From assembly GCA_913058345.1 (NCBI GenBank), contig CAJXQR010000010.1, positions 1-64,000 on the forward strand: a stretch of 64,000 nucleotides of DNA. The letters are read 5' to 3'. The notes beneath the pieces were generated by a model. The model was not told where the DNA came from. It made no database searches and saw only the letters and a program-made list of their open reading frames with translations. The position numbers and the translations under genes were made by a program. This document shows, piece after piece, positions 5,896-15,813 of this stretch. Each line of letters opens with the position of its first letter. Positions within the stretch are counted from its first letter, which is position 1. Origin of the DNA: an uncultured Gammaproteobacteria bacterium (GTDB taxonomy: Bacteria > Pseudomonadota > Gammaproteobacteria > Pseudomonadales > Porticoccaceae).

Positions 5896-8490
5896 TTAGT
5901 TGGACACTGAAGACTCGAGAAAATCTTGTGCAAAGCGCTGTAATACGCCACCAGCTTCATACACCAACACTTCTTCCGCAGTATCCAGGCGACAGATCAC
6001 TGGCACATCGACGCTCTCTCCATTCACACGATTGATACGCAATGTGAGCTCTGCCCGAGGGCTCGCTGTACCGATCACATCAAAAGTTTCAGTGCCGTCT
6101 ATAGCGTAGGTCTTGCGGTTTTCACCTGCTTTAAACTGCAGCGGCATGACGCCCATGCCCACCAGATTGGTGCGGTGAATACGTTCGAAGCCTTCGGCGA
6201 CAATCGCTTCAACACCGGCTAGACGTACACCTTTGGCGGCCCAGTCACGGGACGAACCCTGCCCGTAATCGGCACCAGCAACAATAATCAGCGGTTGCTT
6301 GCGCTCCATATAGGTTTCAATGGCTTCCCACATGCGGCTCACTTTACCTTCGGGCTCAATACGGGCCAGTGAACCTTGCTTGGTTTCGCCGTTTTCCTGC
6401 ACCATCTCATTAAACAGTTTGGGGTTGGCGAAAGTTGCGCGCTGGGCCGTTAAGTGATCACCACGGTGAGTGGCGTAGGAATTAAAGTCTTCCTCGGGGA
6501 GGCCCATTTTGTGCAGATAAGCACCGGCAGCACTATCGAGTTGAATCGCATTCGATGGAGACAAGTGGTCGGTCGTGATGTTGTCACCCAGCACGGCCAG
6601 CGGGCGCATGCCTTTCATAGTCCGCTCACGGGCCAGTGCGCCTTCCCAATACGGGGGACGACGAATGTAAGTGCTCTGTGGTCGCCAGTCATAGAGGGGG
6701 CTAATTTGCTCGCCGGGTTCTTCAGTGAGATCGAACATGGGGATATAGATATCGCGAAACTGTTGGGGTTTAACGCTGGTCCCCACAATCGCGTCGATTT
6801 CTTCATCGCTGGGCCAAATATCTTTCAGGGTAATGTCGTTACCATTTTGATCTTGACCCAATGCGTCTTTTTCGATGTCAAAACGAATGGTGCCGGCAAT
6901 CGCATAGGCGACCACCAACGGTGGTGAAGCCAAAAATGCCTGTTTGGCATGGGGATGAATACGACCATCGAAGTTGCGGTTCCCCGACAAGACAGCGGTT
7001 GAATACAAATCTCGATCAATAATTTCCTGCTCAATCACCGGATCGAGGGCACCACTCATGCCGTTACAGGTGGTACAGGCAAACCCGACGATGCCGAAGC
7101 CAAGCTGCTCCAGCTCGGGCAGCAGATTAGCTTCTTCCATATAAGCCTGAACCACTTTTGATCCGGGTGCGAACGACGTTTTCACCCAGGGCTTGCGGGT
7201 TAAACCCAGCTTGTTGGCGTTGCGGGCGATCAATCCTGCGGCAATAACATTGCGCGGGTTACTGGTATTGGTACAGCTGGTGATGGCCGCAATAATCACC
7301 GCACCATCGGGCATCAAGCCCTCTTCATGTTCAACCACACCGGAGATACCTCGAGCCGCCAGTTCTGAGGTCGGCACGTGGGCATGAGGGTTTGACGGGC
7401 CAGCAATAGTACGCACAACCGTCGACAAATCGAAACGCAAGAGCCGGGGGTACTCAGCACTTTTCAAACTGTCAGCCCAGAGGCCTGTTTGCTTGGCGTA
7501 AGTTTCAACCAGTTTCACTTGCTCGGCGTCACGTCCGGTGAGAGTCAGGTAGTCGATAGTCTGCTGGTCGATGTAGAACATCGCAGCAGAAGCGCCAAAT
7601 TCAGGTGTCATATTGGAGATGGTTGCTCGGTCACCCAGGCTCAAACTAGCGGCACCTTCACCGAAAAATTCAAGATAAGAGGAAACAACTTTTTCATTGC
7701 GCAAATATTCGGTCAGGGCCAATACAATGTCGGTGGCCGTAATACCCGGCTGCGGTTTACCGGTCAGCTCGACACCGATAATGTCAGGCAGACGCATATA
7801 GGAGGGCCGCCCCAGCATCACCGTCTCTGCTTCAAGGCCACCTACACCCAGGGCAATAACACCCAGGGCGTCGACGTGAGGAGTATGGCTGTCGGTACCC
7901 ACCAGCGTATCGGGAAAGGCCACACCGTCGCGTGATTGAATCACCGGTGACATTTTCTCGAGATTAATCTGATGCATAATGCCGTTGCCGGGCTGGATCA
8001 CATCGACGTTTTTGAACGCTTTCTTAGTCCAGTTGATAAAGTGAAAACGGTCTTCATTGCGACGGTCTTCAATGGCGCGGTTTTTAGCGAAAGCCTCTTT
8101 ATCAAAACCGGGAGCTTCTACAGCCAGTGAGTGGTCGACGATTAACTGCGTCGGAACCACCGGGTTGACTTCAGCGGGGTCGCCCCCTTTGTCGGCAATA
8201 GCGTCGCGCAAGCCCGCGAGATCAACCAGAGCAGTCTGGCCGAGAATGTCATGACATACCACTCGCGCCGGGTACCAGGGAAAATCGAGCTCTTGTTTAC
8301 CTTCAATGATTTGCTTCAAGGAGTCGGTCAGTACTTCGGGCTCGCAGCGACGCACCAGGTTTTCGGCATAAACTCGCGAGACATAGGGCAGCCTGGCATA
8401 AGCACCCGGCTCGATGGCCTCGATGGCTTCCTGGGTATCGAAAAAATCGAGTTGGGTGCCTGGGAGAGGTTTACGGTATTCAGTATTCAT
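5896..8490 (-). CDS. acnD: AcnD, Fe-S dependent 2-methylcitrate dehydratase
   Basis: 864 residues from the chosen ATG at 8490 (start MNTEYRKPLPG); an upstream start at 8523 is possible but lacks support. It is an aconitase-superfamily enzyme that dehydrates 2-methylcitrate in the methylcitrate cycle. The [4Fe-4S] ligands are visible in SCTNTSNPRN (about residue 410) and FACTTCNGMSG. The C-terminal swivel domain carries GQGSSRDWAAKG. The pairing with prpF and prpB/prpC separates it from the TCA aconitase AcnA. It lies 93 bases upstream of prpF in the same transcript direction. The enzyme is cytoplasmic and oxygen-sensitive. Confidence 0.93.
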   Translation of the reverse strand: MNTEYRKPLPGTQLDFFDTQEAIEAIEPGAYARLPYVSRVYAENLVRRCEPEVLTDSLKQIIEGKQELDFPWYPARVVCHDILGQTALVDLAGLRDAIADKGGDPAEVNPVVPTQLIVDHSLAVEAPGFDKEAFAKNRAIEDRRNEDRFHFINWTKKAFKNVDVIQPGNGIMHQINLEKMSPVIQSRDGVAFPDTLVGTDSHTPHVDALGVIALGVGGLEAETVMLGRPSYMRLPDIIGVELTGKPQPGITATDIVLALTEYLRNEKVVSSYLEFFGEGAASLSLGDRATISNMTPEFGASAAMFYIDQQTIDYLTLTGRDAEQVKLVETYAKQTGLWADSLKSAEYPRLLRFDLSTVVRTIAGPSNPHAHVPTSELAARGISGVVEHEEGLMPDGAVIIAAITSCTNTSNPRNVIAAGLIARNANKLGLTRKPWVKTSFAPGSKVVQAYMEEANLLPELEQLGFGIVGFACTTCNGMSGALDPVIEQEIIDRDLYSTAVLSGNRNFDGRIHPHAKQAFLASPPLVVAYAIAGTIRFDIEKDALGQDQNGNDITLKDIWPSDEEIDAIVGTSVKPQQFRDIYIPMFDLTEEPGEQISPLYDWRPQSTYIRRPPYWEGALARERTMKGMRPLAVLGDNITTDHLSPSNAIQLDSAAGAYLHKMGLPEEDFNSYATHRGDHLTAQRATFANPKLFNEMVQENGETKQGSLARIEPEGKVSRMWEAIETYMERKQPLIIVAGADYGQGSSRDWAAKGVRLAGVEAIVAEGFERIHRTNLVGMGVMPLQFKAGENRKTYAIDGTETFDVIGTASPRAELTLRINRVNGESVDVPVICRLDTAEEVLVYEAGGVLQRFAQDFLESSVSN

Positions 8491-8614
8491 AATGTCATGC
8501 TCTTTATAAAACAAATCACGCAAGGTATGACTTGTAACTTATTGAAATTAAAAAAGGAGCACCGCAATAACGGCACTCCTTTTCGATAGACGATCAAGCA
8601 GCAGAGCCGTGCAA

Positions 8615-9739
8615 TTAGCGCTCGGTGATCGCCGGTACAGGGCGTATATCCGGCCCGGTATACTCAGCACTGGGGCGAATAATACGGTTATCGGCGCGTT
8701 GCTCAAAGACGTGAGCGGCCCAGCCCGTGAGGCGAGACATAACAAAAATCGGCGTGAACAACTTAGTCGGAATACCCATAAAGTGGTAAGCCGAGGCATG
8801 GAAGAAGTCCGCATTACAGAACAATTTCTTTTCGCGCCACATCACTTCTTCACAGCGTACTGATACGGGATAGAGAACGTTGTCGCCAACATCTTTACTG
8901 AGCTTTTCTGCCCACTCTTTAATAATGGCATTACGAGGGTCGGAGTCGGCATAAATAGCGTGACCAAAGCCCATGATCTTGTCTTTACGCGCCAGCATGC
9001 CCATCATTTCTTCTTCGGCATTATCGGCACTCGTGAAGCCTTCAATCATCTCCATGGCCGCTTCGTTGGCACCACCGTGCAATGGACCACGGAGGCTACC
9101 AATGGCTGCAGTCACGCAGGAGTGCAAATCAGACAAGGTCGAGGCACAAACACGAGCGGTAAAGGTCGATGCGTTAAACTCGTGCTCGGCATATAGAATC
9201 AACGAAACATTCATCACACGCTCGTGCAGTTCGTTGGGTTTCTCGCCCCGCAGCATGTGCAAGAAATGGCCGCCAATGGATTCATCGTCGGTCTCAGTCT
9301 CAACTTTCACGCCGTCGTGACTAAAGCGGTACCAGTAGCAAATGATGGAGGGGAAAGCTGCCAATAAACGGTCAGTTGCGGCTTCCTGTTGAGCAAAATC
9401 GGTTTCAGTTTCGAGGTTGCCGAGAAAAGAGCAACCCGTGCGTAGCACGTCCATGGGGTGGGCGTCAGCGGGGATGCGCTCAAGAACATCTTTCAAAGGC
9501 TGTGGCAAACCACGCAGACCTTTCAACGTGGTTCGATAGGCGTCCAGTTCAGTTTGAGTGGGCAACGCGCCTTTTAAAATCAGGTGGGCGACTTCTTCAA
9601 ACACGCAGTTTTCAGCCAGATCTTTAACATCGTAACCGCGATACGTTAAGCCCGAGCCCTCTTTACCAACGGTTGATAGTGCTGTTTTACCGGCCACCTG
9701 ACCGCGGAGGCCTGCGCCAGAAAGTACTTTAGTTGCCAT
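8615..9739 (-). CDS. prpC: 2-methylcitrate synthase
   Basis: 374 residues, typical of PrpC and shorter than the TCA citrate synthase GltA. It condenses propionyl-CoA with oxaloacetate. Citrate-synthase motifs are visible: GGHFLHML, LHGGANEAAMEM and the active-site region GFGHAIYADSDPRN. A strong ribosome binding site (GAGGAAA, 9 bases) supports the ATG at 9739. It is encoded between prpB and acnD, which fixes its role as the propionate enzyme. Confidence 0.93.
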   Translation of the reverse strand: MATKVLSGAGLRGQVAGKTALSTVGKEGSGLTYRGYDVKDLAENCVFEEVAHLILKGALPTQTELDAYRTTLKGLRGLPQPLKDVLERIPADAHPMDVLRTGCSFLGNLETETDFAQQEAATDRLLAAFPSIICYWYRFSHDGVKVETETDDESIGGHFLHMLRGEKPNELHERVMNVSLILYAEHEFNASTFTARVCASTLSDLHSCVTAAIGSLRGPLHGGANEAAMEMIEGFTSADNAEEEMMGMLARKDKIMGFGHAIYADSDPRNAIIKEWAEKLSKDVGDNVLYPVSVRCEEVMWREKKLFCNADFFHASAYHFMGIPTKLFTPIFVMSRLTGWAAHVFEQRADNRIIRPSAEYTGPDIRPVPAITER

Positions 9740-9872
9740 GCTCTATTTCCTCTACTATTTAATTAGTGTCATCAGTGCAAGTTATCATCGCACTCAATTT
9801 AACGACAATATCCATTAGAAAAGACATTTAAAAAGTATTTTAACTACCTGTTTTTAAATGCTTTGTTTTATA

Positions 9873-10763
9873 TTATTTGTTTTTACCTAAGGCAAACAAG
9901 CTATCAAGTTTTTGCTCATATTCGTGATAGCCGAGGTAATCGTATAACTCCATGCGAGTCTGCATCGTATCAACGACGGCTTTTTGATCACCTTCTTCCA
10001 GGATGCTGGTGTACACACGCTCCGCCGCTTTATTCATAGCACGGAAAGCAGACAGCGGGTAAAGCACCATATCTACGCCCCACTCACCCAGCTCGGCCTT
10101 ATTGTACAGCGGTGTTTGTCCAAACTCCGTAATATTTGCCAGCAGGGGGACATCTATTGCTGCACTAAAGGCTCGGTAGTGCTCTTCTTCATTCACCGCT
10201 TCGGCAAAAATACCATCCGCTCCCGCTTCAACACAGGCCTGAGCCCTCTCGATGGCACTCTCCAAGCCTTCCTGAGCAAAGGCATCGGTGCGCGCCATAA
10301 TGAAAAAGCTGTCATCAGTGCGGGCATCGACGGCCGCTTTTACGCGATCGACCATTTCGTCCTGACTGACAATCTCTTTATTAGGGCGATGGCCACAACG
10401 TTTTTGCGCAATTTGATCTTCAATATGTACGGCTGCAGCACCGGCACGAATCATGTCTTTCACGGTACGGGTAATGTTAAACGCCCCACCCCAGCCGGTG
10501 TCAATATCGACCAACAGAGGCACTTCCACTGCGGCGGTAATACGGCGTACATCTTCGAGCACATCGTTAAGGCTCGTCATCCCCAAATCGGGCAGGCCGT
10601 AAGAGGCGTTGGCAACACCGCCGCCGGACAGGTAAATGGCTTTGTGGCCGATCTGCTCGGCCATCATCGCGCAATAGGGATTAATAGTGCCAAGGATTTG
10701 CAGGGGTTTGTTGTCGACCAGCGCTTTGCGAAAGCGGGCACCGGGGGTTAATGTTATAGCCAT
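9873..10763 (-). CDS. prpB: 2-methylisocitrate lyase
   Basis: 296 residues, as expected for PrpB of the isocitrate lyase/PEP mutase family. It splits 2-methylisocitrate into pyruvate and succinate. The signature [11 protein letters not shown] holds the catalytic cysteine, and [11 protein letters not shown] and HIEDQ carry metal-binding acidic residues. An AGAGGTGAT ribosome site precedes the ATG at 10763. It is the first structural gene after the regulator; the 133 bases to prpC are AT-rich and hold no other gene. Confidence 0.95.
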   Translation of the reverse strand: MAITLTPGARFRKALVDNKPLQILGTINPYCAMMAEQIGHKAIYLSGGGVANASYGLPDLGMTSLNDVLEDVRRITAAVEVPLLVDIDTGWGGAFNITRTVKDMIRAGAAAVHIEDQIAQKRCGHRPNKEIVSQDEMVDRVKAAVDARTDDSFFIMARTDAFAQEGLESAIERAQACVEAGADGIFAEAVNEEEHYRAFSAAIDVPLLANITEFGQTPLYNKAELGEWGVDMVLYPLSAFRAMNKAAERVYTSILEEGDQKAVVDTMQTRMELYDYLGYHEYEQKLDSLFALGKNK

Positions 10764-10856
10764 ATATCACCTCTCATTGTCGTACGTTGTCTTTACATTA
10801 ATTGGGACTTGTTGACGGTTTATTCGCTGACTTGCTGAGCAATTCGCAGTGAGCCT

Positions 10857-11558
10857 TTAACTAAGAGCCTTAAGTGAGGCATCGAGACCGCTGTCCATTT
10901 GTCGCTCCACATTAATACGCGATGCACGTATGTGTCTACGCATCAACATTTCAGCCATTTCACCATCGCGGTCGACAATTGCTTGAACAATGTGCCGATG
11001 CTCAGTAAAGGCGTCACTGGCCCGGGGGCTGACCATGCCAAACTGGTAGCGGTACATCCTCACTTTGGCATAAAGCTCATCGCAAAGCAGATGAATTAAC
11101 TCACGGTTAGCGCTACCTTTAACCAGACGATAATGAAAATCCAGATCACCTTCCTTTTGATAATAGGCTCGCCCTTCTTGTAACTCACTATTTTGCATAT
11201 GTTCTTCGAGCAGCTGCTGTAATTCAGCAATTTCATGCGCACTCATATTTTGCGCGGCTAGCCGACAAGCCATCCCTTCCAGTGCTTCACGTACATGGTA
11301 TATCTCAAGTAGACCATGCAGGCTGAGCTCAATAACCCTAGCACCAGCATTGGCCTTGCGCGACACCAGGCAAGCAGAAACCAAACGAGCGAGGGCCTCA
11401 CGCACCGTGCTGCGCCCGACTTTGTATTGACGACTCAGCTCTGCTTCGTTAATTTTGCTGCCCGCCGCTATTTGGCCACAAATAATATCGCCACGCAGGC
11501 GATGAAATAGAGTATCGACTGCGGTAGGCGCGCTGGAAGTGGCTATAGACGTGTCCAT
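10857..11558 (-). CDS. GntR family regulator (FCD type) of the propionate operon
   Basis: 233 residues: an N-terminal winged-helix GntR domain (about 12-75, with INEAELSRQYKVGRSTVREAL as the helix-turn-helix; start and end of that motif at residues 42-62) and a C-terminal all-helical FCD ligand domain (about 85-215, with metal-ligand-type histidines in DLDFHYRLV and EHRHIVQAI). A GntR regulator in this place upstream of prpB-prpC-acnD-prpF is the usual arrangement in Pseudomonas and Shewanella, and its ligand is probably a methylcitrate-cycle intermediate. Two palindromes upstream suggest autoregulation. Often called prpR, a name shared with an unrelated activator, so no symbol is given. Confidence 0.88.
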   Translation of the reverse strand: MDTSIATSSAPTAVDTLFHRLRGDIICGQIAAGSKINEAELSRQYKVGRSTVREALARLVSACLVSRKANAGARVIELSLHGLLEIYHVREALEGMACRLAAQNMSAHEIAELQQLLEEHMQNSELQEGRAYYQKEGDLDFHYRLVKGSANRELIHLLCDELYAKVRMYRYQFGMVSPRASDAFTEHRHIVQAIVDRDGEMAEMLMRRHIRASRINVERQMDSGLDASLKALS

Positions 11559-11585
11559 TAGTTTACATTGCGGGCACCGGCCCTG

Positions 11586-11650
11586 CTGTCTGACAGAGCA
11601 GACTTTATACCAAGAAATAAGCCTTTATTCAATCAAGATTGTCAGACAAT
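11586..11650. promoter_or_regulatory. Two GntR-type palindromic operators upstream of the regulator
   Basis: CTGTC-T-GACAG at 11586-11596 and ATTGTC-A-GACAAT at 11638-11650 are perfect palindromes sharing the core TGTCNGACA, which resembles operators of FadR/FCD-type GntR repressors. They lie 28 and 80 bases upstream of the regulator start, with centres 53 bases apart, close to five helical turns. They may also control the divergent gene at 11785. Confidence 0.65.
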
Positions 11651-11784
11651 AAAATTTTTTCATGGCTTAGTCCATTTTAAAAACGTACAACCGACTGCAC
11701 AAATAAACACCTATCCTGTGGTTTGAGCCTAAAAAAGTCGGCATAATGCCAACGCTGTTTAACTGAGTCCACCCACCCAGTGTA

Positions 11785-12315
11785 ATGCCCAGAAAACTGT
11801 TCCGCCGGCTGATACCCGTCAAGTTGAACCCGAAGTCCAACTCCCTCGTCTCGCGCTGGTTTGGTCCGATTCTGAACGACCCCCACCTACTGCATTTAAA
11901 TCGCCATTCGGTTTCCACCGCTTTTTTCATCGGTTTATTCTGTGCTTTTTTACCGGTGCCCGGTCAAACCTTTGTGGTCACGGCACTGGCATTACTGTTT
12001 CGCTGTAACCTGCCGATATCGATGGTGCTTATCTGGGTAAGCAACCCACTGACAATTCCACCTCTGATTCTTGGCCTGCATAAACTTGGACAGTGGATGC
12101 TTGGCCATGACGCAGCCGCCAGCGTGATTCACTTGAACTGGCAGTGGCTCAGTGAAAATTTCGACAACATTTATTTACCCATGCTCCTGGCTGGAATCAG
12201 CTGCGGCCTCATTTTTGGCGGCACCGGTTATTTAACGGTACGTATTTTATGGCGCTGGAAAGTGATAAAAAGCTGGGAGGAAAGAAAGCAAAAACGTCTA
12301 CAGCGCTCTGAATAA
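11785..12315 (+). CDS. DUF2062 family membrane protein
   Basis: 176 residues starting MPRKLFRRLIP, the characteristic opening of DUF2062 proteins. Hydrophobic segments lie near residues 50-75 (STAFFIGLFCAFLPVPGQ), 80-105 and 130-155, with a basic C terminus. Function is unknown; the family is inner-membrane and widespread in Gammaproteobacteria. It is transcribed divergently from the prp regulator and convergently with lolE. I recall a DUF2062 gene near lolCDE in Pseudomonas as well. Confidence 0.8.
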   Translation: MPRKLFRRLIPVKLNPKSNSLVSRWFGPILNDPHLLHLNRHSVSTAFFIGLFCAFLPVPGQTFVVTALALLFRCNLPISMVLIWVSNPLTIPPLILGLHKLGQWMLGHDAAASVIHLNWQWLSENFDNIYLPMLLAGISCGLIFGGTGYLTVRILWRWKVIKSWEERKQKRLQRSE

Positions 12316-12365
12316 TTCTGAGCGATGATAGAAAGACCACCTACCCGAAGACCGCTCTAAAAGGC

Positions 12366-13613
12366 TTATTCGTAACGGAGCACCTGAGCCGGCTGTAGTC
12401 GAGCTGCGCGCCAGGCTGGATATAACGCGGCGAGAAAGTTGAGTGCCAACGCGACTAAAGCCACCAATATAACGTCTGAGCTGCGTAGGTCGGAGGGAAT
12501 ATAGTCGATAGGATAAATATCAATACTGAGAAGCTGGCGCCCCATTAAACCTTCGAGCACAGCAATAATATCGGCCACGTAATAGCTGCCAAGGACTCCA
12601 CACAAAACACCTAAGGCCGTCCCCGCAACGCCAATCATTGCACCCTGCACCAAAAAAATAGTGAGTACCGCAGCGTTACTTGCCCCCAACGTTTTTAACA
12701 CGGCAATATCACCGCGTTTTTCCACCACTGTCATCACCAGCATTGAAACGATATTAAACACGGCAATAGCAATGACCAAAAATACTAGTAAACCCACAAG
12801 CTTGCGCGACATTTGAATCGCCTGGTAAAGATTGCCGTGAGTTTGCAACCAGTCGGTAAAACGGAAGTCTTCGGGAAGTTGCCGCAACAATTGATAGGCA
12901 ATTTGTCGGGCATTAAAGACGTCATCAACCTTTAGTCGCAGGCCACCAACCCGACCGTCAAAGCCAAACAGCGCGCTGGCTGTTGGCAGGCTCACCAATG
13001 CCACTCGGGCATCGACAGCCGTGTGGGTTTGATAGATACCCGCCAACTGAAAAACACGAGCTCTGGGTAAGGCCTGTCGACCTTCGGCAACCTGCCCAGG
13101 AATGATGAGCGTTATACTATCACCCGTTTTTACCCCTAGTTTTTCGACTAATGGCAGAGGCAACAGCATTTCATCAGTGCTCAGGTTTGAATAGGCGACA
13201 CTAGTACTAGTCTCCCGCAGACTAAAACCTTCGCCCAGACCTTTACCCGTAGTGCCTAGCAACTGTACAGCTTGTGTGTTACCACGAAAATTCAACATGC
13301 CATCAAGCTGGGAAAAAGGTTTGACCTCACTGACATGAGGCGCTTGCACAAGTTGCTCAACCAGGGCCGGCCAATCACTAACGCCACCGGGTCTCAACAG
13401 TTGAATATGCGGTACCACACCTAATATCCGAGTCCGCATCTCTTTATCAAAACCGTTCATGACCGAGAGCACAATAATCATCAAAGCGACACCAAGTACC
13501 AAGCCGCTAATGGCTAACAGGGCGATAAATGAGACTAATTGCTTATTAGCACCGTTGCCAGAAGAGCCTGCACTAAAGAAACGTCGGCCTATAAAAAGGG
13601 GATAAGAGCGCAT
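12366..13613 (-). CDS. lolE: Lipoprotein-releasing ABC transporter permease (LolE-like)
   Basis: 415 residues with the LolC/LolE layout: one membrane helix near residues 30-55 (SGLVLGVALMIIVLSVMNGF), a large periplasmic domain, and three C-terminal helices (about 265-395) ending YPAWRAARLQPAQVLRYE. With LolC and LolD it extracts mature lipoproteins from the inner membrane for LolA. Its ATG overlaps the lolD stop by one base (TAATG), so translation is coupled. Naming it LolE rather than LolC rests on position as the third gene. Confidence 0.9.
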   Translation of the reverse strand: MRSYPLFIGRRFFSAGSSGNGANKQLVSFIALLAISGLVLGVALMIIVLSVMNGFDKEMRTRILGVVPHIQLLRPGGVSDWPALVEQLVQAPHVSEVKPFSQLDGMLNFRGNTQAVQLLGTTGKGLGEGFSLRETSTSVAYSNLSTDEMLLPLPLVEKLGVKTGDSITLIIPGQVAEGRQALPRARVFQLAGIYQTHTAVDARVALVSLPTASALFGFDGRVGGLRLKVDDVFNARQIAYQLLRQLPEDFRFTDWLQTHGNLYQAIQMSRKLVGLLVFLVIAIAVFNIVSMLVMTVVEKRGDIAVLKTLGASNAAVLTIFLVQGAMIGVAGTALGVLCGVLGSYYVADIIAVLEGLMGRQLLSIDIYPIDYIPSDLRSSDVILVALVALALNFLAALYPAWRAARLQPAQVLRYE

Positions 13614-14326
13614 TAATCGTTAAACTCGCGCAATTCACCCTTCTCCAATACCAGCACGCGATCCATCTGGGCAGCGATGTCGGCATCATGGGTCACAATA
13701 ACAAAACTAATCAAGAGTTCAGCATTAAGTTCAAGCAATAGCTGCAGAACTGTGTTTGCCGTGTCAGCATCAAGATTACCGGTGGGTTCATCCATTAAGA
13801 CACAGGAGGGTTCAGAAACCAGGGCACGGGCGATAGCCACCCGTTGACGCTCACCACCAGAAAGCTTCGATGGTTTATGCTTCAACCGCTCATCCAAGCC
13901 AACACGTTCAAGCATTGCTCGAGAACGCCGCTGTGCTTCACTGCGTTTGACACCGCCAATTAAAAGGGGCATAGCGACATTTTCAAGGGCCGTAAACTCT
14001 CCCAATAAGTGGTGAAATTGATACACAAAGCCCAGTTGTTGATTGCGCCACTGAGCAGATGCTGACGCACTCATACTCGTGACGCTGTGACCACTGACAA
14101 TGACCTCACCACTACTCACCTCATCCAAACCACCTAGCATATTCAATAAGGTGGACTTACCAGAGCCAGAGGCGCCAATAATAGCGAGCTTCTCACCGGC
14201 TTTAACCGTCAAGTTAATATTCGACAACACTGTCAGCAGGTTGTCTCCCTCTTCATAAGATTTGCACAACATCCGACAATCGATGACTGGCAACCCATTG
14301 CTATGTTCATCACTATGATTGCGCAT
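13613..14326 (-). CDS. lolD: Lipoprotein-releasing ABC transporter ATPase LolD
   Basis: 237 residues, a single ABC ATPase domain. The Walker A motif is GASGSGKST, the signature LSGGERQRVAIARAL and Walker B CVLMDEPTGNLD, followed by the switch histidine in VTHD. It powers lipoprotein extraction with the two permeases encoded on either side. It lies 11 bases after lolC and overlaps lolE by one base. Confidence 0.95.
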   Translation of the reverse strand: MRNHSDEHSNGLPVIDCRMLCKSYEEGDNLLTVLSNINLTVKAGEKLAIIGASGSGKSTLLNMLGGLDEVSSGEVIVSGHSVTSMSASASAQWRNQQLGFVYQFHHLLGEFTALENVAMPLLIGGVKRSEAQRRSRAMLERVGLDERLKHKPSKLSGGERQRVAIARALVSEPSCVLMDEPTGNLDADTANTVLQLLLELNAELLISFVIVTHDADIAAQMDRVLVLEKGELREFND

Positions 14327-14337
14327 CAGTTCTCCAG

Positions 14338-15582
14338 TTACTCATAACGCAGGGCTTCCGCCGGCGGCACTTTACCTGCGCGCCAGGCCGGGTACAGGGT
14401 GGCCAGCACACTCAAAATAATGCCCAGTGATGCAACCACAACGACGTCGAGCCATTGCAAGTGTGAGGGCAGAACAGTGATAAAATATAGTTCAGGGTCG
14501 AACATTTGAGCACCGAGCAAGCCCTCAAAAAAGGCGACTAATGGCCCAATATTCGGCGCCAATAGACAACCGGCAACAACACCAGAAATAACACCAAACA
14601 GACCCGTCACGCCACCTTGAGTTCTAAAAATGGCGGCAATAGTCGCGGGCATCATGCCGAGACTTCTCAACACCGCGATATCTTTGCGCTTTTCATTGAC
14701 CATAAGTACCAGGCTGGCAACGATGTTAAAAGCCGCGACGCCAATAATTACTGACAGCAATAAACCAACCACTGTTTTCTCTGTGCGAATAGCCTGAAAT
14801 AACTGTGACATCGATTGCTGCCAGGTCTCGAGCTGGTAACCGTGTGCACGTATCTCGTCATGTAGAGAAGGCAAAGCAGGCATGGTAAAGGGATCATCAA
14901 AAAACAATCGCAAGCCGCTCACTTTGTTCCCCATGCGCAACAAACGACCAAGATCTTTGATATGCATGAAAGCAACGCCGCTATCAATTTGCGCGCCCAC
15001 CTGGAAAACTCCGAGCACGGTCACCTGCTTGACCCGTGGAAAAACACCCAGAGGAGTAACGGATAATTCCGGCAAGGTGAGCAAAAGACGGTCTCCGACA
15101 CGTACATCGAGGCTCCGCGCCAGTAACGAACCCAGCACCACACCATAGCGCCCGGTTTGCAATTTTTCGATTTGGGGGGTCAATTTATTGCCAGGCATAT
15201 CCGCAGTCAAAGACGAATCGCTGGCGTCCGGCAACACGCCCTGCACACTTACGCCTTGAAAATGCGACGCGGAGGTGAGCATAGCCTGGCCTTCAATAAA
15301 AGGGATGGCCGCTGAAACTCCCGGTTTATGCAAAGTCTTAGCCAGGGTCTGCCAGTCTTCAAGCCCCGGGGGGGCATTGATTGTCGCGTGGGGAATCACT
15401 TCCAGCAAACGGGTTTTAATTTCTCTGTCAAAACCGTTCATCACTGACAGTACAAGGATTAGGGCCATCACGCCAAGACTCATGGCCAGAAAAGAAAAGA
15501 GAGAGACGAAAGAGCCAAAGCCATCCCCTCGCCCACTAAAAATGTAGCGCAGGCCAATAAAAATAGACAGACGGCCCATCAT
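14338..15582 (-). CDS. lolC: Lipoprotein-releasing ABC transporter permease (LolC-like)
   Basis: About 414 residues from the ATG at 15582 (MMGRLSIFIGLRYIF), which fits the family start; the frame also allows a TTG at 15627, adding 15 residues, and neither start has a clear ribosome site. The topology matches LolE: a helix near residues 25-50, a periplasmic domain, and three C-terminal helices ending YPAWRAGKVPPAEALRYE. It shares NGFDREIKTR and the C-terminal motif with the LolE-like protein, so the two are paralogues forming a heterodimer. Confidence 0.9.
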   Translation of the reverse strand: MMGRLSIFIGLRYIFSGRGDGFGSFVSLFSFLAMSLGVMALILVLSVMNGFDREIKTRLLEVIPHATINAPPGLEDWQTLAKTLHKPGVSAAIPFIEGQAMLTSASHFQGVSVQGVLPDASDSSLTADMPGNKLTPQIEKLQTGRYGVVLGSLLARSLDVRVGDRLLLTLPELSVTPLGVFPRVKQVTVLGVFQVGAQIDSGVAFMHIKDLGRLLRMGNKVSGLRLFFDDPFTMPALPSLHDEIRAHGYQLETWQQSMSQLFQAIRTEKTVVGLLLSVIIGVAAFNIVASLVLMVNEKRKDIAVLRSLGMMPATIAAIFRTQGGVTGLFGVISGVVAGCLLAPNIGPLVAFFEGLLGAQMFDPELYFITVLPSHLQWLDVVVVASLGIILSVLATLYPAWRAGKVPPAEALRYE

Positions 15583-15737
15583 CGTAGAAAGCAAAAAATC
15601 GCGCTGAGGAGCACTAACTGATGCCAAAGTAGATCGCTACGAAGCACTGTCACGGGGCTTATTAAGGTAAAAAATGGCGCGGGGCAACGCACGAGACAAC
15701 AAAAGCTTGATAGATTCGGCATATCACTAGCACAACC

Positions 15738-15768
15738 TTGTACTTTCGAACGTCAGACTGTCTATAAT
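15738..15768 (+). promoter_or_regulatory. Probable promoter of the small periplasmic protein gene
   Basis: TATAAT at 15763-15768 is preceded by TTGTAC at 15738-15743 with a 19-base spacer, longer than ideal. It lies 46 bases upstream of the start at 15814. Confidence 0.45.
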
Positions 15769-15813
15769 CTCGGCCTTCACGTATGTTTATACCTTCCAGG
15801 CTGGGAGCCAATT

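Noticed and set aside
9984-10751. 255-codon plus-strand open frame opposite prpB
   Set aside because: It lies wholly antisense to a clear prpB, has no ribosome site and no recognisable domain.
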